Positions 37,219 to 46,516 of a stretch of DNA of 64,000 nucleotides are shown here, piece by piece (position 1 is the first letter of the stretch; each line of letters begins with the position of its first letter). Position numbers and translations under genes: made by a program. The DNA lies in NCBI GenBank assembly GCA_021817845.1, contig JAKAFW010000002.1, positions 1 through 64,000 of the forward strand, given 5' to 3'. This stretch comes from FEN-1297 sp021817845 (GTDB taxonomy: Bacteria; Bacteroidota; Ignavibacteria; Ignavibacteriales; Ignavibacteriaceae). Under the pieces are notes generated by a model that had not been told where the DNA came from, did not search any database, and saw only the letters and a program-made list of their open reading frames with translations.

Positions 37219-38181
37219 TTATTTATTTTTTGATTCAATTTTCAAAGGTGGAGCAATAAATTTTACCATTTTGTTTTTATTCACTGAAAAATAATAAAAT
37301 CCTATAGCACCGATAATAATTAAAACAATTGAAATTAATTGCGCTTCCGAAAGTCCAAAAAGTAATTTAGGATTTAATCTAATGAATTCAATGGATAAGC
37401 GTTCAATTCCGGCAAGAAACAGATAAAGCATAAAAATCTTGCCGTCTGCCCATACAGAATTGCTTGAGTTACCATCTGCAGTTATGCCGCTGGGAGTAGT
37501 TTTTCTTTGTAAATATCTAAGAAAGAAAAAAATTAAGAGACAAGCAAAAAATTCGTAAATAGGAGCAGGATGAAGACGGATAGTTTCGTCAAACTTAGTT
37601 ATAGTACCGTATGCATCTGTTTTTATAATTTCGGATGAAAGCTTATAATAATTATCGCGAAGAGCCGCTGCCGGATGATCTTGATAATATTGCATTAATG
37701 CATAATGTGGTTTTACAGTACCGTTGGCAAATATTGTCCCCCATGGAAGAGAGGTCGGTGTTCCATAATCACCGTCGCCAGCGAGCTGGCAGCCAATTCT
37801 TCCGATTCCATAAGCTAATATTAATGATGGAGAAACTGCATCAGCAACAACGAGGAAGGGAATCTTTTTCTTTCTAACATAAATCCAAATTGCAAACGTA
37901 GCTAAAATTAATCCACCATAAAAAGTCAACCCGCCCGGAGAAAATGCGCTTAAAGGATTTGCTATAAATGAATCCCAATTTTCAATCAGATCAAGAATTT
38001 TGCTACCTGCAATACCAAAAATTATAGCAAACAATGTTATCTCTGTGGCTATTGCTGGATTAAGTTTTCTTCTTTCAAATTCTTTATTCAAAATATAACT
38101 TGCAACAATAAAAGATATACCTAGCATTAGACCGTAGCTGTATACGGTAAATGGACCGACCTTAAATAATTCCGGGTACAT
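37219..38181 (-). CDS. lgt: prolipoprotein diacylglyceryl transferase
   Basis: 320 residues, integral membrane with about seven helices. The Lgt motif is GRIGCQLAGDGDYG, with the catalytic-site region VYSYGLMLGISF and the conserved GGLTFYGGL. The second half (LHPAPIYEFFACLLIFFFLRYL) is standard. It lipidates the Cys of lipoproteins such as the one at 660-1286. A loop of about 60 residues between the signature motif and the HPAPIYE helix is somewhat longer than in E. coli. Confidence 0.94.
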   Translation of the reverse strand: MYPELFKVGPFTVYSYGLMLGISFIVASYILNKEFERRKLNPAIATEITLFAIIFGIAGSKILDLIENWDSFIANPLSAFSPGGLTFYGGLILATFAIWIYVRKKKIPFLVVADAVSPSLILAYGIGRIGCQLAGDGDYGTPTSLPWGTIFANGTVKPHYALMQYYQDHPAAALRDNYYKLSSEIIKTDAYGTITKFDETIRLHPAPIYEFFACLLIFFFLRYLQRKTTPSGITADGNSSNSVWADGKIFMLYLFLAGIERLSIEFIRLNPKLLFGLSEAQLISIVLIIIGAIGFYYFSVNKNKMVKFIAPPLKIESKNK

Positions 38182-38246
38182 TTTTAATTTCCTTTGCTTG
38201 TGAATGTAAATCGACTTTATACTTCAAGAAATAAAGTCTAAAATTC

Positions 38247-39533
38247 TTAATAATTCGGATAAGATTTATAAACTTCATCATAAATAAAACTTTTGATTTC
38301 ATTTAACTCTTCTAACGGATATTCTTTTTGTTCGCCGGTCGCCATTATTTTTAGAATTAATTTTTTTGACTTAAACTCCTCACCGCCGACAAATAGTACG
38401 AATCGGGCATTAAGCTTATTTGCCTCTCGCATTTGTGCTTTTACACTTCTTCCGAGGTAATCAAATTCAACTATTAAGGATTCCTGACGAAAGTAAACCG
38501 CAAGTTCAAAAACCTTTTGAGTTAAATCTTCATCAACTCTGGTTATGTACAAATCAATTTTTTCACCTGGCAAGTTTAATGATTTTTCGTTTTGGCAAGC
38601 AAGAAGAATCCTTTCCATTCCTGCTGCAAAACCAACCCCGGGTGTTGGTGCGCCTCCAAGCTGTTCAATTAGAAGGTCGTATCTACCGCCGCCGCAAAGA
38701 GCATTTTGAGAACCAACCTTTCCGCTGACTATTTCAAACGTGGTTTTGGTATAATAATCCAGTCCACGTACTAATTTTGTGTCCACTTCGAATGGGACTT
38801 TACTTTGCTTTAAAAGAGTTTTTACCAATTCAAAATCTTTTTTGCTCTCCTCATCAATAAAATCAATCAGTACAGGAGCGTCCTTTATTATTTCCTGATC
38901 CGATTCAACTTTACTATCGAATATCCTTAGAATATTTTTATCGAATCTTTTCCTGCTGTCTTCCGAAAGTTGATTCTTTTTGCCATCGAGATGATTTCTT
39001 AAAATATTTTTATAATTTTCTCTTGATGAAGGAATCCCGAGAGAATTTATTTTTACGGTTAGGTCTTTTAGATTAAGCGAAGCTAAAATTCTAAAAGCAA
39101 TAATTATAATTTCTGCATCAAGCAAGGGGGAGGCGCTCCCTAAAGCTTCTCCGCCAAATTGGTGAAACTGTCGTTGCCTTCCGGCTTGAGGTCTTTCCTG
39201 ACGAAACATCGGTGAGATATAATAAAATTTATTTAACGGCTGGAGTTTCCCAAAAGAATGTTCAATAAATGCACGTGCTACTGAAGCAGTCATTTCCGGC
39301 TTTAAAGTTATGCTGGCGTTACTCTTGTCGTTAAACGTATACATTTCTTTGCCGACAATATCTGTTTCCTCGCCAATACTCCGAACAAACAAATTTGTCT
39401 CTTCAAAAACGGGAGTTCTAATTTCTTTATAATTAAAGCTCGAGAAAATTTTCTCAACAATACTTTCCAGCCTCTGCCAGTAAGGTATTTCTGCGGGAAG
39501 AATATCTTTTGTGCCGGTTATAGACTTAATCAT
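38247..39533 (-). CDS. hisS: histidyl-tRNA synthetase
   Basis: 428 residues, class II synthetase. Motif 2 is PMFRQERPQAGRQRQFHQFGGEALG, the histidine-specific motifs are LVRGLDYYTKTTFE and LCGGGRYD, and motif 3 is PGVGFAAGMERI. The C-terminal anticodon domain (KIDLYITRVDEDLTQKVFEL) is complete. It lies upstream of lgt on the same strand. Confidence 0.97.
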   Translation of the reverse strand: MIKSITGTKDILPAEIPYWQRLESIVEKIFSSFNYKEIRTPVFEETNLFVRSIGEETDIVGKEMYTFNDKSNASITLKPEMTASVARAFIEHSFGKLQPLNKFYYISPMFRQERPQAGRQRQFHQFGGEALGSASPLLDAEIIIIAFRILASLNLKDLTVKINSLGIPSSRENYKNILRNHLDGKKNQLSEDSRKRFDKNILRIFDSKVESDQEIIKDAPVLIDFIDEESKKDFELVKTLLKQSKVPFEVDTKLVRGLDYYTKTTFEIVSGKVGSQNALCGGGRYDLLIEQLGGAPTPGVGFAAGMERILLACQNEKSLNLPGEKIDLYITRVDEDLTQKVFELAVYFRQESLIVEFDYLGRSVKAQMREANKLNARFVLFVGGEEFKSKKLILKIMATGEQKEYPLEELNEIKSFIYDEVYKSYPNY

Positions 39534-39602
39534 ATTATATTTTTATAACAAGAAATGAGGGACAGAATTTCTCTCTGGAGAAAAAGTATTTGGAAGATCA
39601 GT

Positions 39603-40073
39603 TTACACTTCAAAATAATTTTCTTCTTCTTTTCTAAAAATCTCTAAAATCTCTTCTGAAGTTTTTGCTTTAATTAATTTTTCTCTAAATTCATCTTTGT
39701 TCATCATTCTTGAAATGCGACTAAGCAACTTAATATGGTTACTTACAAGATTATCTTTTCCAACAAGAAGGAAAACAAGATAAACAGGGTGCCCATCAAG
39801 TGAGTCATATTCGATTGGTTTGTCAGACTTTCCAAATGCAGCTAAAATATCATTTACTGCATTTGTTTTTCCATGAGGTATTGCAAATCCTTTTCCAACA
39901 CCTGTTGACATTATTTTTTCTCTTTCTAAAACCGCATCCCTTACCTTTTCAAGATCAATTACCCGAGGATCATTTTCGAATAAGTTGATCATTTCATTTA
40001 TAACATCTACTTTTTCTGTTGATTTGATATTTGAAATAATAAAATTTTTATTTAATAAATCTAATACTTTCAT
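39603..40073 (-). CDS. PTS EIIA domain protein, fructose/nitrogen (PtsN) type
   Basis: 156 residues, a single EIIA domain. The phospho-accepting His is in GFAIPHGKTNAV, preceded by REKIMSTGVG, both usual for EIIA-Fru/Ntr. A stand-alone EIIA without EIIBC nearby points to a regulatory PtsN role, e.g. in signalling from the PTS phosphate flow. It has no phosphotransferase partners in the window. It lies 69 bases before hisS. Confidence 0.88.
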   Translation of the reverse strand: MKVLDLLNKNFIISNIKSTEKVDVINEMINLFENDPRVIDLEKVRDAVLEREKIMSTGVGKGFAIPHGKTNAVNDILAAFGKSDKPIEYDSLDGHPVYLVFLLVGKDNLVSNHIKLLSRISRMMNKDEFREKLIKAKTSEEILEIFRKEEENYFEV

Positions 40074-40283
40074 TCAATCCGCCGAATTTCTTAATAATGT
40101 GTAAATTTCAAATGCAAATTTAACAATACCATCTGTGTTAAGCAATTGAGAAGCTTATATCAAAAATTTTTAGCAATGGAAATAAGAATTGAAAGATTTA
40201 TCTAAATAACAAATATATATTCGAATGAAGATTTTTTGATTACAATACCATTAGTTTATCTTCATGTTAAATTAAATTTTTAT

Positions 40284-41336
40284 TTATCTTGAGTTCCGTT
40301 CCACACGAATATGATTTGAATAAATCCATGCTTTGCCGGAATGGAAAATCTCTACCCGGTAAACTCCTTTTTCTTTCACTATAAATTCCGCACTGCTACT
40401 GATCACCGAATCAATTTCTTTTCCGTTATGAATAAGTTTTATTTCAGCATTAGTAATCGGGACTAATACATCCAGTTTTGCCCTTTCACTGACACTTAAT
40501 GTATCCCCCATATTAAAAATTTTGTTGCCGGATTCGGCAAAAAATCTAAAACCTTTGGAGTCGCCGTGATTATCATTTGCTACAAAACACAATCCGTTTT
40601 TTAGCGAATTATAAATCAATTCCTTCGCTTTAGGGAATAATTCTTTTTGAGAAGGAATTTCATCGGGCACTAAAATGTGCGTTCTTATTGATTTAAATAA
40701 TACCTTATAAGGAAATATTTCCACTTCCAAAAAACCAAGAAGATTATACTTATGAGCATGGGCATCAACCCCGCCAATGCCAACAACCTTCCTCTTCAAA
40801 TTTAACTCGTCCCATTTTTTAAGTGTTTCTTCCGGCGGTTGAGTAATTAGCTTTAGCGGATGCAGAAAAGATTGATATTTGTTTTGCTCTGTTAAATTTT
40901 CCATCCACTCAGACATGTGGTTCCAAATTTCAATTCCTGTAAAATCTTCGGAGTCCCATTCTGTCCAAGGATAGGGAGGATGTTCTGGCATGTGAGTTCT
41001 TTTTTCATGAGGATGAGCTAAAAAACCGATACCACCGGAGTCTTTTACTTTCTTAACATATTCCTTCGCGGAAGTTCTGGTAGAATAAGTTTCGTTTATT
41101 CCAAAGGCTAAGTAATGATTCTTATTTTCTTTGTCGTTAATTTCGCAGCCAACGAACAACAATGTATTTCCATATCTACCTTCAAAACCTTCATTCAAAG
41201 CGCGGAGAGTATTATGATCGGTAAGAATAATGAAATCTAAACCCGATTCCTTCGCTGCATTAATAATATCTTCAACCTCTCCGGATCCATCGGAGAAAAG
41301 TGAGTGCATGTGAATTGCGCCGGTATATTCAAACAT
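40284..41336 (-). CDS. PHP-domain metal-dependent phosphoesterase-like protein
   Basis: 350 residues. PHP motifs are AIHMHSLFSDGSGE (motif I), ILTDHNTL (II), GFLAHPHEK (III) and GIGGVDAHAH (IV); these bind two or three metals. Residues ~255-350 form an extra beta-rich C-terminal domain (KLDVLVPITNAEIKLIHNGKEI...GVYRVEIF) like an Ig/CBM-type fold. No signal peptide is seen. Such proteins hydrolyse phosphoesters of nucleotides or sugars; the substrate is unknown. The flanking spacers are 210 and 141 bases. Confidence 0.86.
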   Translation of the reverse strand: MFEYTGAIHMHSLFSDGSGEVEDIINAAKESGLDFIILTDHNTLRALNEGFEGRYGNTLLFVGCEINDKENKNHYLAFGINETYSTRTSAKEYVKKVKDSGGIGFLAHPHEKRTHMPEHPPYPWTEWDSEDFTGIEIWNHMSEWMENLTEQNKYQSFLHPLKLITQPPEETLKKWDELNLKRKVVGIGGVDAHAHKYNLLGFLEVEIFPYKVLFKSIRTHILVPDEIPSQKELFPKAKELIYNSLKNGLCFVANDNHGDSKGFRFFAESGNKIFNMGDTLSVSERAKLDVLVPITNAEIKLIHNGKEIDSVISSSAEFIVKEKGVYRVEIFHSGKAWIYSNHIRVERNSR

Positions 41337-41432
41337 AATCTATTGCTTTTTCTTTGAAAAATAAGAAAAATTTATCAGAGAAAAAGATAATAAAAAAAAT
41401 GATATTCAAAACGGCAGTTTGAATTACACAAA

Positions 41433-41457
41433 AAAGGCGCTCATCACAAGCGCCTTT
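41433..41457 (-). terminator. terminator after the cytochrome/TPR gene series
   Basis: Perfect 9-bp GC-rich stem AAAGGCGCT/AGCGCCTTT with a 7-base loop followed on the minus strand by TTTTTTGTG, 21 bases past the stop of the second TPR gene. It ends the electron-transfer gene series. Confidence 0.87.
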
Positions 41458-41477
41458 GACTTCCACTCCAATAAATA

Positions 41478-42086
41478 TTATTGTAGCTGCTTAATTGATT
41501 CCTTCGCTTTTTGAGCAAGAGGTGACTGTGGAAAATCCATAGCTAATTTTTTCCATATCTGTTCTGCTTTAGTTTTATTTCCTTGGCTTACAGCAATAGC
41601 TCCAAGATTATAATAAGCATTAACGTTATTTTTATCAACCGCTAAAATCTTATTCAAGTTTTTTTCTGCAGCATCAAAATTTTTGTCGAGATAATTTAGA
41701 TAAGCCACGGTAAATAAAATATCAATTCTCTTCGGATTAATATTTAGAATTTTTTGATAGTACACTAACGCCTGGTTTTTTTGATGAGCCTCGGCAAGGA
41801 AATCCGCAAATTGCCTGATCTTTAATGTATCGTTCGGATGTGCATCAACATCTTTTTTTAATTCATCCATCTTCTGCATTACGCCAGCCATTACATTATC
41901 TTTGCCTGGTGCTTGGGGGTTGGAGTTTTGCAATCCACCATGAATTTGATCTTGCGGCATTTGATTACTTTGAATCTTGCTCGAAGAAGATGTGGTTTGC
42001 GAGGAATTTTCCGATATAAAATAAAAGACTATTACCGCAATTATAATCCCCGCTATGTAAATATATAAAGGCTTAATTTTTTTCAT
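41478..42086 (-). CDS. membrane-anchored TPR protein, copy 2
   Basis: 202 residues. One N-terminal membrane helix (YIYIAGIIIAVIVFYFI) and a Ser/Gln-rich linker precede about three TPR units (e.g. ALVYYQKILNINPKRIDIL, AAEKNLNKILAVDKNNVNAYYNLGAIA). The plan resembles the TPR part of CcmI/NrfG, which holds apocytochrome c during haem attachment, and its position beside two multihaem cytochromes fits, but that is inference. It is paralogous to 42319-42942 over its whole length, including the motif MPQDQIHGGLQN / MPQDKIHKGLEN. Confidence 0.82.
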   Translation of the reverse strand: MKKIKPLYIYIAGIIIAVIVFYFISENSSQTTSSSSKIQSNQMPQDQIHGGLQNSNPQAPGKDNVMAGVMQKMDELKKDVDAHPNDTLKIRQFADFLAEAHQKNQALVYYQKILNINPKRIDILFTVAYLNYLDKNFDAAEKNLNKILAVDKNNVNAYYNLGAIAVSQGNKTKAEQIWKKLAMDFPQSPLAQKAKESIKQLQ

Positions 42087-42318
42087 TGAAATCTCCGGTT
42101 TGTTTCTTTATCAAATTTGTAAAATTTTTCCCATCTACCGCAGTTTTTATACCAACAATAATATGAATAAATTGCTATCAAAATATTGCATTTTCAAACT
42201 ATCTTCCAACAATTATTAAATACATATTTAAATATAGAAATTAATTCTCATTCTTGAGAAAGACTTCCCCTAAGATTTATTTATAAATTTCAGGCAATAT
42301 GCTTACAAAGAAAAATTT

Positions 42319-42942
42319 TTACAATTGGCTTATAGATTCTTTCGCCTTTTGCGCTAACGGAGATTTAGGAAAATCAGTGATAATCTTAGTCCACAACTTC
42401 CTTGCTTTAACTCTGTTGCCTTCATTTGCAGATACAGCACCGAGGTTATATAAAGCATCAACATTATTCTTATCAAGTGATAAAATTTTATTTAAGTATT
42501 TTTCAGCTTCATCAAGTTTGCTTTGGGAAAAATAGATAAAAACGAGTGAAGACATTATATCTATTCTTCGCGGATTGATATTCAATATCTTTTGATAATA
42601 ATTTAAAGCCTGATCTTTCATCTGGGCGTCTAACAAAAAATCCGCATATTCTCTCAGCTTTACAGTATCACCCGGATGTTCTTCTACTGCTTTCTTCAAC
42701 TGCTGCATGTGCTGCATAATGCTTGGCAATACGTTACTTTTGCCTGGTTTCTGGGCAATTGGGTTTTCCAATCCTTTATGAATTTTATCTTGCGGCATTT
42801 GCTGACCGGTAATGTCTCCGGAAGGTGCTTTCATATTGGGTGACGAAGAAATATCCGGGTTACTCTTTGCAACAAAATATAAAACAATGATCGTTGCAGC
42901 TATTCCACTTAAATAAAGATATATAAGATTTATGTTTTTCAT
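42319..42942 (-). CDS. membrane-anchored TPR protein, copy 1
   Basis: 207 residues with the same plan as its neighbour: N-terminal helix (LIYLYLSGIAATIIVLYFV), polar linker with QMPQDKIH, then TPR units (ALNYYQKILNINPRRIDIM, EAEKYLNKILSLDKNNVDALYNLGAVS). It starts 59 bases after the barrel gene. The 232-base spacer before the second copy holds no gene. The pair looks like a tandem duplication that has diverged moderately. Confidence 0.82.
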   Translation of the reverse strand: MKNINLIYLYLSGIAATIIVLYFVAKSNPDISSSPNMKAPSGDITGQQMPQDKIHKGLENPIAQKPGKSNVLPSIMQHMQQLKKAVEEHPGDTVKLREYADFLLDAQMKDQALNYYQKILNINPRRIDIMSSLVFIYFSQSKLDEAEKYLNKILSLDKNNVDALYNLGAVSANEGNRVKARKLWTKIITDFPKSPLAQKAKESISQL

Positions 42943-43001
42943 TTCAATTTTTAAATTATTTTATCTTAAAAAATTAAATTTGTTATTTATTAATTGACGG
43001 G

Positions 43002-44633
43002 TTAAAACCTGTAATTCAAACCGGTCATAAATCTATTATATGTAGTTGTACCGGTAAAATCTCCTTCATAATAGAAATTAAAAAACAGTGTACCCAGGAT
43101 CCTTGTATTAATTTGTGCATTTATAGATTTTTGGAAAAACTTGCTCGCATTATACCCAAAATTATAAGTTATGTTTGAAAAACCTATAGAAATAGTTGAG
43201 GCATTGAAAGGTAAATATTTATAAAGTGTAATGCCGTATATCGATCCATCCTGGAAATTGTTGTAGACTCTGTTAAAATTTACTATCGCGGTAATGTCGA
43301 GTAACGGTATTTCAGATTCGGAAATAGAAATACTAAAGTTTCTTGACGATCTAATGTCGCCTTTCTGATAGCTGTAGCCTCCGTTTAGGTTAATGAACAA
43401 CCCCATAACCGGTCTTAAGAAAAACCCGAGCTGCAAGCCTTGCCGCATTTCATTGGTAAACAAGCTATCCAAAAAACTTTTGAATGTCTGGTAATAGATT
43501 ACGTTTTTTCTTGCATCATAGGATAAATTAATAGAAATAATTCTTGCAGGCGAATATTGAGCGTTAAAGAAAAGACTCGTCAACGAAAACTCACTTTGCT
43601 GAACATTATTTTGTTCCTTGTATAGATCAACTTCAGATGAGAGGAAAAAATACAAATTCGTAAAAGCATTATCGGTATGTTGGAAGTATAGGAATCTTCT
43701 ATCGGTTTGCAAGTGATTTGTTTGTTGAAATATGGCAAGCGTACTTTGCATAACTCCGCTGTTAACCGAATCGATTCTATTCAAATATCCGCCGTACTCA
43801 AATAGCTGAGAGTTTAATCCAAGATTATTATAATCGGGTCTCGAGCCAATAACACCGCCCAGCGCAAAATTTCCGAAAGATTTTTCTGCTTGCAATCCAT
43901 CAATGGGACCAACGCTTGAAATGTTATAATTGATATGCCGCCCCAACCAAACATTAAAGCCGCTTACTTTATATCCAAGAGATAAATCATAAACTCTTAG
44001 ATTATTAAAAACATTTGCCTTAACATCCCGCCATTCCGAGCTCATGTAAGAGAGATTCATATAATTAGAAAAATAGAACGAACTTCCGCCGATATTTTCT
44101 GCTTGCATATTTAACGAATAGTTCCATCTTTGAATGCCGACACTGTTTGGATAATTAGCATAGTTGGAAAATGAATTGGCATTGAAGCTTCCATAAAAGT
44201 ATTTCCTGTTTGCCGGAACGGTAAGTTTGTCTGCTTTAACTGTTTGCGCTTTTGTAGACTGAACAAGATTAGTATCTTTTTCACTTCCGGCTTTTATAAC
44301 TTGAGTAATATCAGGCTCATCTTTACCAACAAGAGCGAAAATAATATCGCCGACTTTTACATTAGCATCCCCGACCTTCTCGCCTGCAACTGATTTTGAA
44401 GATAAATACTTTACTACCATAACCGGAATAATTTTCCTTCCATGTTCAGAATAAAGTGTATCACCACCGGAGATTCCATCCGTATTTTCGAACTGCAGAT
44501 AAATATTTTGGGAAGTAATGAAAGAAACCTTACCCTCTTTTTTATTAACTTTTCTATCATGCGCAAGAAGAGAGTATGATATTATTAACATAAGGACAAT
44601 TAACTTAAACATCTCTCTCAAATTATTGTTCAT
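43002..44633 (-). CDS. outer-membrane beta-barrel partner of multihaem cytochromes
   Basis: 543 residues from ATG 44633, which has GGAGGAGA just before it at the end of the upstream cytochrome gene. A signal peptide (FKLIVLMLIISYSLLA) is followed by a small OB/SH3-like domain (GKVSFITSQNIYLQFENTDGISGGDTLY, ~25-100), a Lys/Thr-rich linker, and about 380 residues of alternating amphipathic strands with many Tyr/Phe, ending in an aromatic terminal strand (FMTGLNYRF). It could be the porin that lets a cytochrome cross the outer membrane, as in porin-cytochrome conduits, but it has no similarity I can see to MtrB or PioB. Confidence 0.78.
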   Translation of the reverse strand: MNNNLREMFKLIVLMLIISYSLLAHDRKVNKKEGKVSFITSQNIYLQFENTDGISGGDTLYSEHGRKIIPVMVVKYLSSKSVAGEKVGDANVKVGDIIFALVGKDEPDITQVIKAGSEKDTNLVQSTKAQTVKADKLTVPANRKYFYGSFNANSFSNYANYPNSVGIQRWNYSLNMQAENIGGSSFYFSNYMNLSYMSSEWRDVKANVFNNLRVYDLSLGYKVSGFNVWLGRHINYNISSVGPIDGLQAEKSFGNFALGGVIGSRPDYNNLGLNSQLFEYGGYLNRIDSVNSGVMQSTLAIFQQTNHLQTDRRFLYFQHTDNAFTNLYFFLSSEVDLYKEQNNVQQSEFSLTSLFFNAQYSPARIISINLSYDARKNVIYYQTFKSFLDSLFTNEMRQGLQLGFFLRPVMGLFINLNGGYSYQKGDIRSSRNFSISISESEIPLLDITAIVNFNRVYNNFQDGSIYGITLYKYLPFNASTISIGFSNITYNFGYNASKFFQKSINAQINTRILGTLFFNFYYEGDFTGTTTYNRFMTGLNYRF

Positions 44634-44638
44634 GAATA

Positions 44639-46516
44639 TTAATCTCCTCCGCCCGTTGGATGACATCCGTAACATGAAGTCGGGCTATATACATAGCCAC
44701 TAACCCCGGAATGGTGAGAATCAGTGCTAGCCTGACTGTGGCATGTTGCTGTACAAGAGAAAGCTACAAAATTAGAAGCGGTCGTATGACATGTATTGCA
44801 TGTTGAAATATTATGGTCCCCTGTCAGTGGAAAATATGTAGTATGATTAAAAGTAGATGGTGTCCACCCGGAAGTGGTATGGCACTGAGAACAATCTGTC
44901 GGGAAACCTGATGTTTGGTGAGCAGGATTAGTTGTTCCTGCATAATCTTGTTGATGGCAGCCATAACATGCAGGCGATAAGTTTGTATAATTTGAATTAT
45001 GACAAGTCTGACATGTAACAGTTGTGTGTACACCGGTCAATGGGAAACCGGTATTATTATGGTTGAAACTCGCATCGCCGAAACTTGTTGTCGTATGGCA
45101 CTGCGAACAATCATGAGAAAAACCTTGCGATACATGGTTTGGATCGGTTGTATTGTTATACTGTGTTGCATGGCAGGAATAACAATCGGCCGGAGTTCCT
45201 GAAACCCTTCCATTATGGCATGACTCGCAGCTTGTTGTTGTATGAGCACCGGTTAGTGTAAATCCTGTCGTAGCATGGTTAAATGATGACGTTGTAAACG
45301 GCGCTGCTATACTGTGGCAATCCTGACATGTCTGCGGTAAACCTGCCGCGGTGTGATTTACAGGAGATGTTGCTGCACTATAATCTTTTAAATGACAGGA
45401 TATGCATGTTGTAGATGTGTTTGTAAATCCTGATGCATGACATTGAGCGCATTGCAAATTTGCATGCTGACCGGTTAATGGAAAGCCTACTGCTGCATGA
45501 TCAAATGCCCCACCGCCCCAGTCCGTGGTTGAATGACATTGCGAGCAATCATGTGAAAATCCTTGAGCCGCATGATTAGGATTTGTTGTATTTGCATAAT
45601 CTGTTGCATGGCACGAATAACAATCTGTGGGTGTGTTTGTATATCCGGCTGTGTGGCAAGACTGACATGAAACGGAAGCGTGTGCACCAGTTAAAGGGAA
45701 ACCCGTAGTGTTATGATTAAAGGTTGCTTGAGCAAATGTTGTAGTATTATGGCAATCCTGGCAAGTTGTTGGGAACTTTGCTGCAACGTGATCGGGATTT
45801 TTTGCAGAAATATAATTCTGCTTATGGCAAGGATAGCAATCGGTAGTTAAGCCTTTAAAATTACTTCCGGGCGCATGACAAGCAAAGCAATTCTGAATAT
45901 TATGTCCTCCAACCAGCGGGAAGAAACTGTGATTAAAACTAGTATTACCCCAGGTGAAATTAGCTAAGCTATGACAAGTTTGGCAGTCGGTAGAAAAATT
46001 TGCTTGCACATGATTGGGCAAAGTAGTTGCGTAATATTGCTGTTTATGACAGCTAAAGCAGGAAACGCTTTGAGCCGGAAAATATAAATTTGCATATCCC
46101 GAATGGCAGCTTTGGCAATCTACATTTAAATGAACTCCGATGAGAGGAAATCTGCTATTTTGATGCATCTGAATTATATTAAAAACTACCCATGTATTTG
46201 TTGTATGGCATTGAACGCAGTTTGTTCCAACACTGTTTTGATGAACATCCTTATGACATGATTCGCACTGAATTTTAACATCAGAAAACACCAAACTCTT
46301 ATGACATGATTGACAACTAACAGAAACATGCTGCCCGGTAAGTCTAAAAGATGTTTCAGTGTTGTGGTCAAACTTTATATTCTTTGGAATAATTTTCCAA
46401 TTTGTTGATTCATGGCAATTTGAGCAGTCTATTTTAAGTAAATTGCCGTGTGGCGATTGCGCAAAAATGCTCGCCGCACTAATCAACAAAAATATTATGC
46501 ATGACAAGAGGCGCAT
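44639..46516 (-). CDS. multihaem c-type cytochrome with 24 CxxCH and one CxxxCH motif
   Basis: 625 residues. After a signal peptide (to SIFAQ) I count 24 CxxCH haem sites and one CxxxCH (CTATCH, near the C-terminus). The middle is made of repeats of roughly 55-60 residues, each with GFPLTGxHxxxxCxxCH, CYSCHxxxY, TTNPNHxxxGFxxDCSQCH and FNH, so it grew by internal duplication; many extra His may serve as distal ligands. The His-rich DHN/FNH elements resemble cytochrome c3/c7-like modules. It overlaps the 20-haem gene by 22 bases and is followed by the barrel gene, suggesting a periplasm-to-surface wire. Confidence 0.93.
   Translation of the reverse strand: MRLLSCIIFLLISAASIFAQSPHGNLLKIDCSNCHESTNWKIIPKNIKFDHNTETSFRLTGQHVSVSCQSCHKSLVFSDVKIQCESCHKDVHQNSVGTNCVQCHTTNTWVVFNIIQMHQNSRFPLIGVHLNVDCQSCHSGYANLYFPAQSVSCFSCHKQQYYATTLPNHVQANFSTDCQTCHSLANFTWGNTSFNHSFFPLVGGHNIQNCFACHAPGSNFKGLTTDCYPCHKQNYISAKNPDHVAAKFPTTCQDCHNTTTFAQATFNHNTTGFPLTGAHASVSCQSCHTAGYTNTPTDCYSCHATDYANTTNPNHAAQGFSHDCSQCHSTTDWGGGAFDHAAVGFPLTGQHANLQCAQCHASGFTNTSTTCISCHLKDYSAATSPVNHTAAGLPQTCQDCHSIAAPFTTSSFNHATTGFTLTGAHTTTSCESCHNGRVSGTPADCYSCHATQYNNTTDPNHVSQGFSHDCSQCHTTTSFGDASFNHNNTGFPLTGVHTTVTCQTCHNSNYTNLSPACYGCHQQDYAGTTNPAHQTSGFPTDCSQCHTTSGWTPSTFNHTTYFPLTGDHNISTCNTCHTTASNFVAFSCTATCHSQASTDSHHSGVSGYVYSPTSCYGCHPTGGGD

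Noticed and set aside
44824..45687. Several open frames on other frames inside the multihaem cytochrome gene
   Set aside because: They arise from the regular repeat structure and Cys/His codons of the cytochrome and have no start signals or family similarity.
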